Made by a program: the position numbers and the translations under genes. Below are positions 43,796 to 54,265 of a stretch of 64,000 nucleotides of DNA, one piece after another. Within the stretch, counting starts at the first letter, position 1; every line of letters starts with the position of its first letter. Origin of the DNA: Taudactylus pleione (lineage: Eukaryota > Chordata > Amphibia > Anura > Myobatrachidae); the NCBI GenBank assembly GCA_031769625.1, contig JAUIMM010000566.1:1431001-1495000 (forward strand), in the 5' to 3' direction. The notes under the pieces were generated by a model. That model saw only the letters and a program-made list of their open reading frames with translations, was not told the DNA's origin and did no database searches.

Positions 43796-44695
43796 AGAGA
43801 TGTACAGGGACCCCCGTGTTTTCGTTTTGGATCTGGATTCATCTTCATGTTTTGGCTTTGGTTTTGCAAAACCACAATCAAGTGTTTTGGTTTTGGATAA
43901 AAATCGATTAAAAATCGCTAAAAAAAGCTAAAATGTCTGAATCCAAAACCCGAGTTTGTTTTCAATATCTTAGTTTCCGAACCAGCAACAGATCCAAACC
44001 GGCACTCTGGGCCTGATTCAGAGCCGGACGCTATTTGCGCTCGCTCGTTCAGAAAAAGGGGCTGGCTATTTAAATTGAGTGCTCGCTCTTTGCGGTCTGT
44101 TGACGCCTCTATGTCTGAGCGAGCGAACGAAACATGCGTTCGCTATTTTGTAAAGACGCCCCCTGGCCGCTCACATCCTACGTCATCTCCGCTATTTATT
44201 TGATTAATCGAGTACATCGAAAGGCATCTGAACTGCTCGCAGTGCTTGTGGTTGGATTTTCCTACCGCAATCATGCGAACAGTTCAGGCTAAGAAACAAC
44301 CAAGTGACGTGGTCGATGACGCTGCTTTGTTAATTATGCACACCCTTAAAACGCCCGTTTTGACCTTTTGGCACGCCTGCGTTCGGATCACCACTCCCCA
44401 TTTTCAAGCACCTTCCCCTGTTACCACCCACAAATGCCTCATCCTGTCACTCAAATTAGCAGGCACTCGCTATTTTGCGAGCGCTCGATTTCCGACCGCA
44501 ATGACTGGTTGGCGCATGCGCATTACGACCCATACGCATGCGCAGATGTGCGAACATCGCTCGGATCAAACGAGCGGCCGCTTACGAGCGGCTCTGAATT
44601 AGGCCCTCTGTTCGAACTGGGTCACAAAAGTGAATCCAAACCTTGACCTGGTTCTACTCGAAACCCCTAAATTTGCGTGTGCTCAGATTTCAGAT
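43796..44695. mobile_element. Old fold-back element interrupted by a Harbinger MITE
   Basis: 'agagatgtacagggaccccc' followed by 'gttttggatctgg', 'tttggctttggttttg', 'ggataaaaatcgat' and 'ccaaaacccgagtttg' is typical of the AGATGT hAT-like fold-back family seen at 39701. After the MITE at 44009-44606 it continues with 'gttcgaactgggtcac' and 'gaatccaaacc'. The right end was not found, possibly because of the second insertion near 44696. Confidence 0.4.
44009..44606. mobile_element. Harbinger-type MITE, TSD TCT
   Basis: Left GGGCCTGATTCAGAGCCGG and right GCGGCTCTGAATTAGGCCC, with TCT on both sides (44006-44008 and 44607-44609). Sub-terminal 'cgctcgctcgttcag', 'ggcgcatgcgcatt' and 'acgcatgcgcag' occur. 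It is 598 bp, nearly the same length as the MITE at 37976, and non-coding. Confidence 0.88.
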
Positions 44696-45222
44696 GAGCC
44701 TGACTCAGCACGGGTCGCAATTGCGATCATGGCTTCGTAATTGTACGCAATGAATCTGCGAAAATATGCTAATGTCTGCCACCGCTCAGCCAGCATAGAG
44801 ACGCCCACTACTGCCTTCTCACATCCGTAATACCTCGCAGTCCTGCGTATACATCGGTAACATCAGAGAACATCGGCCTCTCATGCACAACTACAGCAGC
44901 TCTGACTTGTCTCAGAATTTGCAAGTCTCATCGCACGTGCTAAGTACTCGGGCTGTGTAGGCAATCGCAGTAGCTAACTTACGCACACCCATGCAATGGC
45001 GTTCAAATGGACAGGCACGCCTGCATTTCTCCAACCACTCCCCTGTCACCATCCCCAAATGCTCACAGCCTGCCACTCACTCTGCGATGGATTCCATAGT
45101 GCGTCCGTAATCGCAGTGCTATCGCCACGCACATGTAGTGCAGTACGTACTCATGCACAGCGCGCAACAATCGGTTGATCTGCATACGCTGTTGCAGTTA
45201 CGAACCATCCTGATTCAGGCCC
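44696..45222. mobile_element. Diverged Harbinger-type MITE
   Basis: Left GAGCCTGACTCAGCACGGGT and right 'accatcctgattcaggccc' are imperfect inverted ends of the GGGCCTGATTCAG family. The interior has 'cacgcctgcatttctcc' and 'catgcacagcgcgcaa', as in its relatives. No clear 3-bp duplication remains. Confidence 0.55.
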
Positions 45223-46325
45223 AAGTGCTTAAATACTGTCAGTTTTGCCTTAAAAAAATCAATAAATAATTTTAGATTTCAAAAAGTTACTGAATGATTT
45301 AAAACACCAACACACACAACACAATTAAATGCATTTCTGAAGCAGAGACTACAATATTTAAATAAAACAAGTGTTATTATATAGCATACATATTATTTTG
45401 TATGTAAAATCATGGAGCATATATTCCTGATCTATCTGGGGCTGAAACTAGGGTAAGTGTTCAGGTTTTACATCTTTTATTTGTAGGTAACAAAGCAGGA
45501 CAGATTATCTGTTCTGTGGCAATGCAGAATCAGGGACAAGGTGAAACAAGCCATACTTCTGTAATTGGAATCCGTCAAAATCACAAGTGAGATGTAAAAA
45601 TATTTGTTTTAGGAAGTAAGCTCTATCATAGTATCTGGTAAAGAAACAAAGCTGCCATTTTGTTCTGATAATGTCTTTAGCCCCCCAAGAGTGTTGTAAC
45701 CAGTAGTGCATTACATCAGATTAAAAATTCTCTTCCAGGGTAATGACAGAATGGAAAGTAGTTTTATTATCTCTGTGCATTCGCAGCGTTATGGTGTAGA
45801 GTAATTAAGATTTTTACAGTTTTTATTAAACCATTGAGGGTAGAAAATATGTTTATCAATAATATTGAATATTCAAATGAATATTATGTTTATGATGTGC
45901 AATAGGTACGGTGATAAGAATCTTGGATGATTTCACAGCTGAAAATATAAGTATAAGCCGGATGCAGTGTGTCCATACGGACGTTGTGTTAGGACCTACA
46001 GTACACAGTTAAACAATACTGTTTCAGCAGCAGATTTTAAAAATACATTTGCTATACTCACTTATCAGAAGATCTCTCAAAACTTTAACCCACAGCACAG
46101 AACAGATAAGCAATATACAGGCTGTCTCCAGTTTACAAGGAACGTTCACTCCACATTGCCTATGTTTTTAACATAGAGATCATTAAAGGAAAGGTTTCTT
46201 TTATTCCCTCCACTATCCTCCATTAATTCAAGAATTAAATTCCAGCTACTCATTTTTAAGCCCTTGCCAACTGACTTTATTGTGAGTTACACTCCTGCTC
46301 ACCATTGTTAATCTTCATCTGAACT
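45223..46325. other. Unassigned AT-rich DNA
   Basis: No gene or repeat recognised. Confidence 0.5.
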
Positions 46326-46664
46326 ATTATTATTAGTTATTGATAAAGCGCACGCTTATTCCGCAACACTTTACAGAGAATATTTGGCCATTCACATCAG
46401 TCCCTGCCCCAGTGGAGCTTACAATCTATATTCCCTATCACATGCTCACACACACATACACATAACAGTTAATTTTTGTTGGGACCCAATTAACCTACCA
46501 GTATATTTTTGGAATGTGGGAGGAAACGGAGCACCCAGAGGAAACCCACGCAAGTACAGGGAGAATATACAAACTCTGCACAGTTAGGGCCATAGTGGGA
46601 ATCAAACCCATGACCTCAGTGCTGTGAGGCAGTAATGCTAACCATTACACCATCTGTGCTGCCC
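46326..46664 (-). repeat. tRNA-headed SINE, nearly full length
   Basis: Read on the minus strand from 46664: 'GGGCAGCACAGATGGTGTAA', with an A-box-like TGGTGTAATGG and a B-box-like GGTTTGATTCC (around 46598-46609). A central region follows ('ttctccctgtacttgcgtgg', 'gggtttcctctgggtgctcc'), then a LINE-type tail ('agattgtaagctccactgg') and terminal ATT-rich repeats. This is the layout of vertebrate tRNA-derived SINEs with a conserved centre. The fragment at 13552-13668 belongs to the same family. Confidence 0.8.
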
Positions 46665-46984
46665 ATATGTATCACCTCCTCTCTGATAGCCAACACCTGT
46701 AAGATTTTTTCTGGGTTTTTCCCCACTTTGAACTCCCTACATCACCTGACTCAACCTTCGAGCCTATCTCTTCACTGTAGCCTATGTTACCAAGAATGCA
46801 CTCTCTGCATGTTCTACCAGCTTAACTTCCATGTTCTCTGAGAAATCTGCTAACTCCTCTTAATTCATCAATGTTATTTCCCTGTACACCAGTGCTCCCC
46901 AAAATTTGGCCCTCAAGCACCTGTGGAAACAGGTAGGATAGTTACTGACTTAGCAAGCAGACTGCAACCTAAACTGATTGAATG

Positions 46985-47430
46985 GGATGCAGTTAAGATG
47001 CCGGTGGTCGAGATGCCTGATGTTGAAATCATGGCACCGGAATCCCAACCTACGGCCAGATCACTGGCGCCAGGATCCCAACATCACTTGAGATGCCGAC
47101 GGTAGGATCCTGACAGTCAGCATCCCGAACGTACGTATAGTGGGGCGGGTTGGGTTTAGGCCGTGGGGGGTACGGGGTGTTAGATTTAGGCACCACCGGT
47201 GGGGGTGGGGGTTAGGGTTAGGCTGTAGGGGGAGAATGGTTAGGTTAGGCACTAAGGGGGGAGGGTTACATTTAGGCATTAAAGGGGAAGGTTAGGGTTA
47301 GTCTATGAGGGGGGAGGGTTAGGATGCAGGAAAGGAGGGTTAAGGGGTGAACGGGTAGGGTTAGGATACTTACCGAGCCCCTGTTGGAATTCTGACCTTC
47401 GGCATCCCAACTGCCGGTCTCCTGTATGTA
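46985..47430. mobile_element. Second GGTTAGG-core DNA element
   Basis: Left 'gaatgggatgcagttaagat' and 'gccggtggtcgagatgcc', right 'ccttcggcatcccaactgcc' and 'ggtctcctgtatg', frame a GGTTAGG minisatellite (47144-47372). The word set and the order of arm, G-rich core, arm are the same as at 11103-11657, so these are two members of one family. Exact ends and target duplication were not resolved here. Confidence 0.55.
47144..47372 (+). repeat. GGTTAGG/GGTTTAGGC minisatellite
   Basis: Irregular G-rich repeats including 'gggggttagggttaggc' and 'gaatggttaggttaggc'. Same strand asymmetry as at 11283-11525. Confidence 0.8.
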
Positions 47431-48695
47431 TTTTGATTGAAGAAATACTGAATACATGAGCTATTGGGGGTAAGTAAGCAAAGGACTTGGAAAACACTGC
47501 TCTGGATTGTTAATGCTTATGGACAGTGCCCTCTCTATCCTCAGTCTCATGTGTGTATCCCTTGAACACCCTCATATGTACTAATGTCAAGCACTGCAGG
47601 ATTTTATGGTGCCCTACAAATAAACAATGATGAGCATCCCTGAGCCTTTATGATCTATTGTTTCACTTTTTGACTGCACTTTCACTAATGTGGCTGGAAA
47701 ATGTCAGCTGCACATGTGTCTGCTCTGCACTATGTCAGAAAAGATGATTTGATGAATCGCAAACCATCATCTTCCATGTTCTGCATTTAAAATAACAGTA
47801 AGCAGTATGATACTATAGGTGAATTTCACACAAAGATGATGTTCTGGGCTCAAGGTCACTGCAGTGTAGTAGTTAGAGGAGGATAACTATGTTTAAAGAA
47901 GAAAAAAGCAGATGTTCAAAAAAAGAAGTGCCATTCACAGCGCATTAGCAAAAAGTGAGAGTGAACAACCTGTCGCCAGACATTTTTTTACAAGTAAAAC
48001 ATAGTCTGGCAACTCTCAGGTACAGGATAATAGATCAAACCCTCCTCTGGGGAGAGGAGGTGACCGATCCTGATGCTTATTACAAATGGAGTCTGAATGG
48101 ATATTCTGTCTGAACACATTATCACCCAAAGGATTAAATGAACAGCCGGGTCTCCGGTGTTATGTGTAAATTCAGTGTCCCACAGTGCATATGTAGTGTA
48201 TGTTTGTCCTAAAGCCTCCTAAATTTATTTGGGGAAACGTGATTCCTGATTTTAGCATTTGAACATGACAGTGCTTCAATAGTAGAAAAGTGTCCTTAGT
48301 ACTCTTTACTGGAGTATTAGATGAGATAGCTTTAAGTCAAGCTACAACTTTTAATGATGTGATTGCTACTGTAAAAATAGATAGCCTTATAGCGCAGATC
48401 GGTAGCTGTATATTAATTTTCTCATGATCTTGCCTTCTCCAGCTTTTACAACAAATAGTTATTTAATAGCTTTATTTCTCAAAAGATTTGTTCTGTATAT
48501 ATTTTCCCTGCTTATAATATTTGTCAGTTAGTATAGTATACTGTAGGCTGTCCAGTATTGTTAGTATTGGCGATGGATGGGGCTCACATTAATTAGTTGA
48601 TGTCATTGCAACCTGTTACACAGACTGGCTTTTGACGTCCAGGCTCACGAGGTGTGCATCTATAAAGGTGCTGTGCATTTCTTTGTTTATGTTTC
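47431..48695. other. Unassigned DNA
   Basis: No gene recognised. The 3' part (about 48540 onward) may belong to a retroelement terminus because the hammerhead-like motif at 48696 follows. Confidence 0.4.
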
Positions 48696-48735
48696 CTGAT
48701 GAAAGAACTGAATAAATAGTTCTGAAATGTTGACC
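48696..48735 (+). ncRNA. Hammerhead-ribozyme-like motif
   Basis: CTGATGA (48696-48702), then a stem AGAACT...AGTTCT with loop GAATAAAT, then GAAA (48724-48727). This is the canonical spacing of conserved box 1, stem II and conserved box 2 of a type-I hammerhead. The downstream stem III and cleavage triplet are not clear ('TGTTGACC' follows), so it may be incomplete. Such motifs are known in terminal repeats of Penelope-like elements. Confidence 0.4.
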
Positions 48736-48844
48736 ATATGTTTTGGGCTCTAAGTGATTTGTCAAGTCATCTTGAGTGCCGGCCAAAAGACTCTACATCT
48801 TATATTCTCATGAAGTGAATTTCAATGGGTGCTTGGTAATAATA

Positions 48845-48848
<4 letters not shown>

Positions 48849-48877
<29 letters not shown>
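48849..48877. repeat. (TA)n microsatellite at the LTR insertion site
   Basis: A run of TA dinucleotides directly abuts the 5' LTR start at 48878. Confidence 0.9.
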
Positions 48878-48880
<3 letters not shown>

Positions 48881-49470
48881 GATAGAAGCACTGGAGAAGT
48901 GTGGAATGGCTTCTATATCTGTCCCAGATCCCTGTCTTATGTCTTTTAAAACCCCCAGGAGAAGTCTGTTGGATAAAGCAGACTGGAAATGTCGGCTTCT
49001 ATAAAAAGCCGGAATGGGTCCTGGGGGTGTGGATGTGAGGAGAGGGAGGGCTCCACCCACAGGCCACGCTAGGTGTTGGGCCTTTCAGCCTGGTAGCAGG
49101 CTCATTAGTGCTTGCACCTGGAAATGGCTGATTTATGCTGGGTTTAGTTAGGGCTGAGTGTCTCATACCTGAGAGAGCAGGCCCGCAGGTTAGTTTGCTC
49201 TGAGACACTGTTGGCTACAAACCAGAAGGTACTGTGGATGGGGATTTATTTAGTGTTCTGTAGTGAGGGAACTTACTGTCTAGTTAGTGCCCAGCCGGGC
49301 TAGGGTTTATATTATGTTTTTGTTTCTTTGATTATTGATATTGCACAATAAAACTGGCGCCGACCAGCTTGTACAAAAATCCATGACTGGAGTGCTATTT
49401 CTTGGCTGCTGTGTGTAAGGTGGTGTCCATCTACCCCAGGAGAGGGAGCCCCTACCCCGACCTTATCATA
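48878..49470 (+). repeat. 5' LTR
   Basis: Starts TGTGATAGAAG and ends CTTATCATA, giving short inverted ends. Contains AATAAA (49347-49352). It aligns with 53615-54151 with many scattered substitutions, so the insertion is not very recent. It ends two bases before the primer-binding site. Confidence 0.85.
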
Positions 49471-49472
49471 AG

Positions 49473-49490
49473 TGGTGGAGAATGCGGGCA
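49473..49490 (+). other. Primer-binding site, probably tRNA-Ala
   Basis: TGGTGGAGAATGCGGGCA starts with TGG two bases after the LTR. From memory it is complementary to the 3' end of a vertebrate tRNA-Ala(AGC) isodecoder ending in GCATTCTCCA plus CCA. Confidence 0.5.
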
Positions 49491-49573
49491 TGCACACACT
49501 GAAGTTGCAGCAAGGAAAAATTTGTCCTTTAAAATTTAAAGGGACAAGCACGAAATTGTGGAATCCATGAAGG

Positions 49574-52145
49574 TGGCGTTAGCAGATGTTCAGAGAGGCC
49601 AGGTTCTGCTTCCAGCCTACGCCTAAGGACAACATGGAGGACGTTGTAAAGGCCTTGCTTTAGGCTACATCCGCTCAGCAAGAAGCTACCAGAGTCCTGC
49701 AGGAATCCACCCAGGTGCAGTTATTGGCCTTGGAGGCAACACAGAGGCAAAAACAAGTTACCATCGAGGAAACCCACCAGGCCTTAGCAGAGAACAGCCA
49801 GGCCATAAAAGAGGTGGTACAACACCTAGTAGCCCGGACTGGAGATGCTTCCACTGACCCACCAAACCACACTCGCTCCATACACGCCAGTCATTTTTTG
49901 TAGAAGATGACCCCGAGTGATGATGTGGAGGCGTATCTTATGGCCTTTGAGAGAACCACAGAAAGGGTGAGTTGGCCCAAGGAACAATGGGCAAGTCTTG
50001 TGGCACACTTCCTGTCTGGAGAACCACAAAAGGCCTACTATGATTTGTGCCTGGCTGATGCCAAGGACTATGCAAAGCTAAAATGGGAGATCCTAACTCG
50101 CTTGGGGACTGTTACAGGGGAGAAGGGCGCTGGGCAATGGAATGTACTTAAGACTGAGGGTGTGGAACCTGGAGACAGGCCAGCCAGGCCAGGAAGGTTC
50201 CTACCCCATAAAAGACTATATAATAATGTGATTCAGTGTTTCCGATGTGGTGGCTTTGGCCATATTGCAGCTAATTGTTCACTTACCTCTGAACCTATGC
50301 AATGTGATACTGCTCATGTATATCACAGGGGGTCTTTCTTTGCACAGCCAGCCTGTATTGCTGACTGGCAGGCTCAGACTGATAATCACATGTGTGTACT
50401 CACTGTAGAAGACAACCGTGTAGAGGCTCTGTTAGATTCTGGTAGCCTGGTGACACTTACGAAAGCTGAGCTGGTGAACCCCTTGAAGCATAAGGGGAAA
50501 ACTGTTGGTGTGACCTGCATACATGGGGACACTCGCTATTATATCACTGCAGAAGTGAACATTGAGACACCATGTGGTTCCGCAATAGTCTCTGTGGGTT
50601 TGGTACATGGCTTAATGTATGATGAAATATTGGGGAGAGACTTTGCGCACTTCTGGAAATTGTGGGAAAGCCGATTTTGCACAGATGTAAATAACCCTGA
50701 CTCATTTGAGAAGTTTACTGGCGTAGTATCAGAGGAAGTTTCTTCAGAGTCAGAGATGTTCCCCTTTTCTAGTATGATTGGCGAACTAGAGAATGCAGAG
50801 CGTGATGGTGGCTCACCAAGTGATGTGCCTCCCACTGAGGTGGGAAGTGTTATTGAGCCAGTTGATCGTCTGCCTGATTTAGAGGTCAGAAGAGAGCTCT
50901 TTGCCATGGAGCAGTTAAATGACCCTACTCTGGTAAAAGCCAGGGAGAATGTCAAGGTGATCAATGGTAAACCCATAGACCGCGATAGTCCTTTTTCATA
51001 TCCTCACATGGCAGTATGTCTGGAGTTGCTGTATCAGGTAACTAAGAAGGGGGAAGATATTGTGGAACAATTAATAGTTCCCAAAGCTTACAGAAGAACA
51101 GTGTTAGATCTGGCCCATGGTCATATAACAGCAGGCCACCTAGGGGTAGAGAAAACCACTGAGTGAATTATGCAGAGGTTTTTCTGGCCCGGGGTCCATA
51201 AAGAGGTATCTGACTATTGTGCATCCTGCCCTGAATGTCAGTATCATGCTCCACATTTCAAAAGTCCCCTGGTTCTGTTACCCATTATTGAGGTTCTGTT
51301 TGAAAGAATAGCTATGGATTTGGTTGGGCCATTAATGAAATCTGCCCGGGGCCATCAATATATTCTGGTGATAATGGATTACGCTACCAGGTACCCGGAA
51401 GCGATACCATTATGCAATACGTCAACCAAGACCATTGCTAGAGAATTAGTCCATGTCTTTAGCAGGTTGGGAATACCTAAGGAGATCCTGACTGACCAAG
51501 GTACCCAATTTATGTCAAAAATCATGAAAGAGTTGTGCGCCTGTTTAAAATTGATCAGTTAAGAACCTCTGTGTACCATCCCCAGACAGATGGGTTAGTC
51601 GAGAGGTTTAATAGAACTTTAAAACACATGCTAAGTGGACAAAGATGGTAGAGATTGGGATTACTTGTTACCTTATTTGCTGTTGGCCATAAGAGAGGTT
51701 CCCCAATCCTCCACAGGGTTTTCCCCTTTTGATTATTGTACGGAAGACATCCAAGGGGATTACTTGACATTGCCAAAGAGACATGGGATGGGCAGTCCAG
51801 TCTGTATAAAACAGTTATTGAGCATGTTTCCCAACTGCAAGAAAGAATTGCTGCTGTGGTGCCGATAGTAAGAGAACACTTGGAACAGGTCCAACAGGCA
51901 CAGCAGAGGGTATACAACCGCAATGCTCGCTTACGCAACTTTGCTCCTGGGGACAGAGTGTTGGTGTTGGTTCTTACAGTAGAAAGTAAACTTTTGGCTA
52001 AATGGCAAGGACCCTTTGAAATCTTAGAAAAAATGGGGCAAATCAATTATAAAGTTTACCAGCCGGGGAAAAGGAAGCCAGAACAGATATACCATGTAAA
52101 TCTTATTAAACTCTGGAAGGATAGAGCAGCAATGTCCACCGTCTG
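49574..52145 (+). pseudogene. Gag-protease-integrase region of the Gmr1-like element (broken)
   Basis: The Gag N-terminal part (to about 49903) is glutamine-rich and coiled-coil-like, with a stop near 49663. The main frame is 49907-51166, starting with the capsid ('SDDVEAYLMAFERTTERVSW', 'FLSGEPQKAYYDL'), a type that gave rise to the SCAN domain of vertebrate zinc-finger proteins. A zinc knuckle 'CFRCGGFGHIAANC' (CX2CX4HX4C) and a protease active site 'LLDSGSLVTL' follow. After a TGA at 51164-51166 the same frame continues with integrase: His residues in 'HGHITAGHLGVEKT', Cys in 'CASCPEC', Asp in 'AMDLVGP' and Asp in 'LTDQGTQF'. A frame change near 51555 precedes the Glu in 'DGLVERFNRTL', and another near 51630-51740 precedes the C-terminal GPY/F module ('KWQGPFEILEKMG'). 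At least one nonsense and two frame lesions. Confidence 0.9.
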
Positions 52146-52207
52146 AGCCCCTCCAGTAAACCCAGGGCCCTTGGTACCCGAAGTGACAGTGGCAAAAACC
52201 CTGTCAG

Positions 52208-53642
52208 CCAGTTAACAGCAGGAAGTTAAGAAATTTCTGATCAGAAATAGGGTGCTGTTTTCTGACATACCAGGGAAAACCACGGTCATTAAATATGACA
52301 TAATCACTGACCCAGGGGTTAAGGTTAACCTAAAGCCCTATAGGTTACCAGAAGCCCAAAGAGAATTGGTGTCGAAGGAAATTAAAAAAATATTAGAGTT
52401 GGGTGTAATTGAAGAATCGCATTGTGAGTGGTCAAATCCCATTGTGCTCATTCCAAAGCCCAACGGGAGTGTGCGATTCTGCAATGACTTCCAGAAATTG
52501 AACAGTGTGTCAAAATTTGATGCCTACCCTATGCCTAGGGTGGATGAACTAATTGAAAGGCTGGGGACAGCCAGATATTTAACTACTCTTGACTTAACCA
52601 AAGGGATTTGGCAAGTGCCGTTTACTGAGAACGCTAAAGAAAAGACAGCTTTTTCTGCACCAGAGTGGTTGTTTCAATACAAGATGTTGCCCTTTGGGCT
52701 ACATGGGGCACCTGCTACCTTTCAAAGAATGATGGATAGGATTCTAAGGCCCCATAGACAGTATGCTGCTGTTTATCTGGATGATGTGGTCATTCATAGT
52801 TCTGATTGGCAGTCTCACTTGCCCAGAGTACAAGCAGTGTTAGACTCCATCTATAAGGCATGTTTGACAGCCAACCCAAAAAAGTGTTGTCTAGGGATGG
52901 AAGAAGTACAGTATCTTGGGTACACCATTGGCAGAGGTTTGATAAAGCAATAAGATTTAGGCAATACAAAACTGGCCACGACCCCTGAATAAGAAGCAGA
53001 TTAGAGCCTTCTTAGGGATCACTGGGTATTATCAGAGGTTTATACCCAATTTTGCCACCATTGCAGTCACCACTGACTGACCTTACCAAAGGCAAACAGA
53101 AAGTCATGGTGGAATGGAGTCCTAAAGCAGAGAAGGCTTTCCAGGAGTTAAAAATAGCATTATGTACCCAACCAGTTCTGATGACCCGTGATTTTGACAG
53201 AGAATTTGTTGTACAAACTGATGCATCGTAGCATAGTAGCAATCCTGTCCAAAGCAAAGAGGGTGAAGAACACCCAATTTTTTTCTTAAGCCGGAAATTA
53301 AATGTACATGAGAGAAACTATGCTATGGTCGAGAAAGAAGCATTGGCCATAAAGTGGACGTTAGAAACTCTCAGATACTACTTGGTGGAAAGGAAGTTCA
53401 GATTGATCACTGACCATGCCCCTTTGAAGTGGATGTCAGAAAACAAAGACAGCAATGTGAGAATAACGAGGTGGTTCTTGGCATTACAAACCTCTAAATT
53501 TACAGTAAAACACAGGCCAGGAAGCCAGCTGGCCAATGCAGATGCTTTGTCACGTGTCCATTGTTTGGGAGCTGCAGTTGTTCCGCCCCACAGGTCAAAA
53601 CAAAAAGGGGGATATGTGATAGAAGCACTGGAGAAGTGTTGA
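52208..53642 (+). pseudogene. Reverse transcriptase-RNase H region of the Gmr1-like element (broken)
   Basis: Open frame 52252-52953 covers the RT fingers and palm: 'LELGVIEESHCEWSNPIVLI', 'VRFCNDFQKLN', 'LTTLDLTKGIWQVPF', 'LPFGLHGAPATFQRMM', and the catalytic 'YLDD' in 'AAVYLDDVVIHS'. A stop at 52951-52953 and further frame changes up to 53325 break the connection domain. RNase H follows, with an Asp in 'TDAS' (around 53220), then 53325-53642 with 'VEKEALAIKW', 'LITDHAPLKWM' and 'ANADALSR'. The RT is 3' of the integrase. It ends just before the polypurine tract, with no open frame after it. Confidence 0.92.
53602..53613 (+). other. Polypurine tract
   Basis: AAAAAGGGGGAT sits directly before the 3' LTR start, the expected plus-strand priming site. 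Confidence 0.75.
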
Positions 53643-54151
53643 ATGGCTTCTATATATGTCCCATATTATTGTCTTATGTCTTTTAAAACCCCCAGGAGAA
53701 GTCTGTTGGATAAAGCAGACTTGAAATGTCAGCTTTTGTGAAAAGCCAAAATGGGTCCTGGGGGTGTGGATGTGAGGAGAGGGAGGGCTCCATCCACAGG
53801 CCATGCCAGGTGTTGGGCCTTTCAGCCTGGTAGCAGGCTCATTAGGGCTTGCACCTGGAAATGGCTGATTATGCTGGGTTTAGTTATGGCTGAGTGTCTC
53901 ATACCTGGGAGAGCAGGCCCTCAGGTTAGCTTGCTCTGAGACACTGTTGGCTACAAACCAGGAGGTACTGTGGATGGGGATTTATTCAGTGTTCTGTAGT
54001 GAGGGAACATACTGTCTAGTTAGTGCCCAGCCGGGCTAGGGTTTATTTTATGTTTTAGTTTCTTTGATTATTGATAATGCACAATAAAACTGGTGTCGAC
54101 CACCTTGTATGAACCTCCACCAGTGGAGTGCTATTTCCTGGCTGCTGTGTG
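53615..54151 (+). repeat. 3' LTR, truncated at its 3' end
   Basis: Matches the 5' LTR from TGTGATAGAAG through 'ctggctgctgtgtgt', then departs. About 50 bp of the LTR end is missing, replaced by the palindrome at 54156. The truncation means no target duplication can be read. Confidence 0.85.
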
Positions 54152-54155
54152 TGTG

Positions 54156-54265
54156 CATATGTCAGATAATGTTCCAACGCATTTCATCCCTATTGTGGGA
54201 CTTCTTTGCCCTTGAAGAAATCCCACAATAGGGATGAAATGCGTTGGAACATTATCTGACATATG
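54156..54265. ncRNA. 51-bp-arm palindrome with hammerhead-like halves
   Basis: 54156-54206 and 54215-54265 are reverse complements with one mismatch, separated by TGCCCTTG. Each half, read outward, contains AAGAAATCCC-ACAATA-GGGAT, then GAAATGCGTTGG, which resembles hammerhead stem II, the GAAA box and the CGCGTTGG-like strand of Penelope-type termini. The CUGANGA box is degenerate (TTGAAGA). The downstream flank ('ttcaataaattagttttta') looks like a retroelement 3' end. Either inverted Penelope ends or a separate fold-back element. Confidence 0.6.

Larger units (their letters stand above)
48878..54155 (+). mobile_element. Gmr1-type Ty3/gypsy LTR retrotransposon (decayed)
   Basis: A 5' LTR (48878-49470) and a 3' LTR (53615 to about 54151, 3'-truncated) flank an internal region with domains in the order Gag, protease, integrase, reverse transcriptase, RNase H. 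The sequence motifs are Ty3/gypsy-like, but the integrase lies upstream of RT, as in Ty1/copia. That combination defines the Gmr1-like group of deuterostome gypsy elements. A PBS follows the 5' LTR and a polypurine tract precedes the 3' LTR. Several stops and frame changes make it non-functional. No envelope gene is present. Confidence 0.92.

Noticed and set aside
48878..54155. Endogenous retrovirus with envelope
   Set aside because: No envelope frame lies between RNase H (ending near 53600) and the polypurine tract. The domain order and Gag type fit a Gmr1-like retrotransposon.
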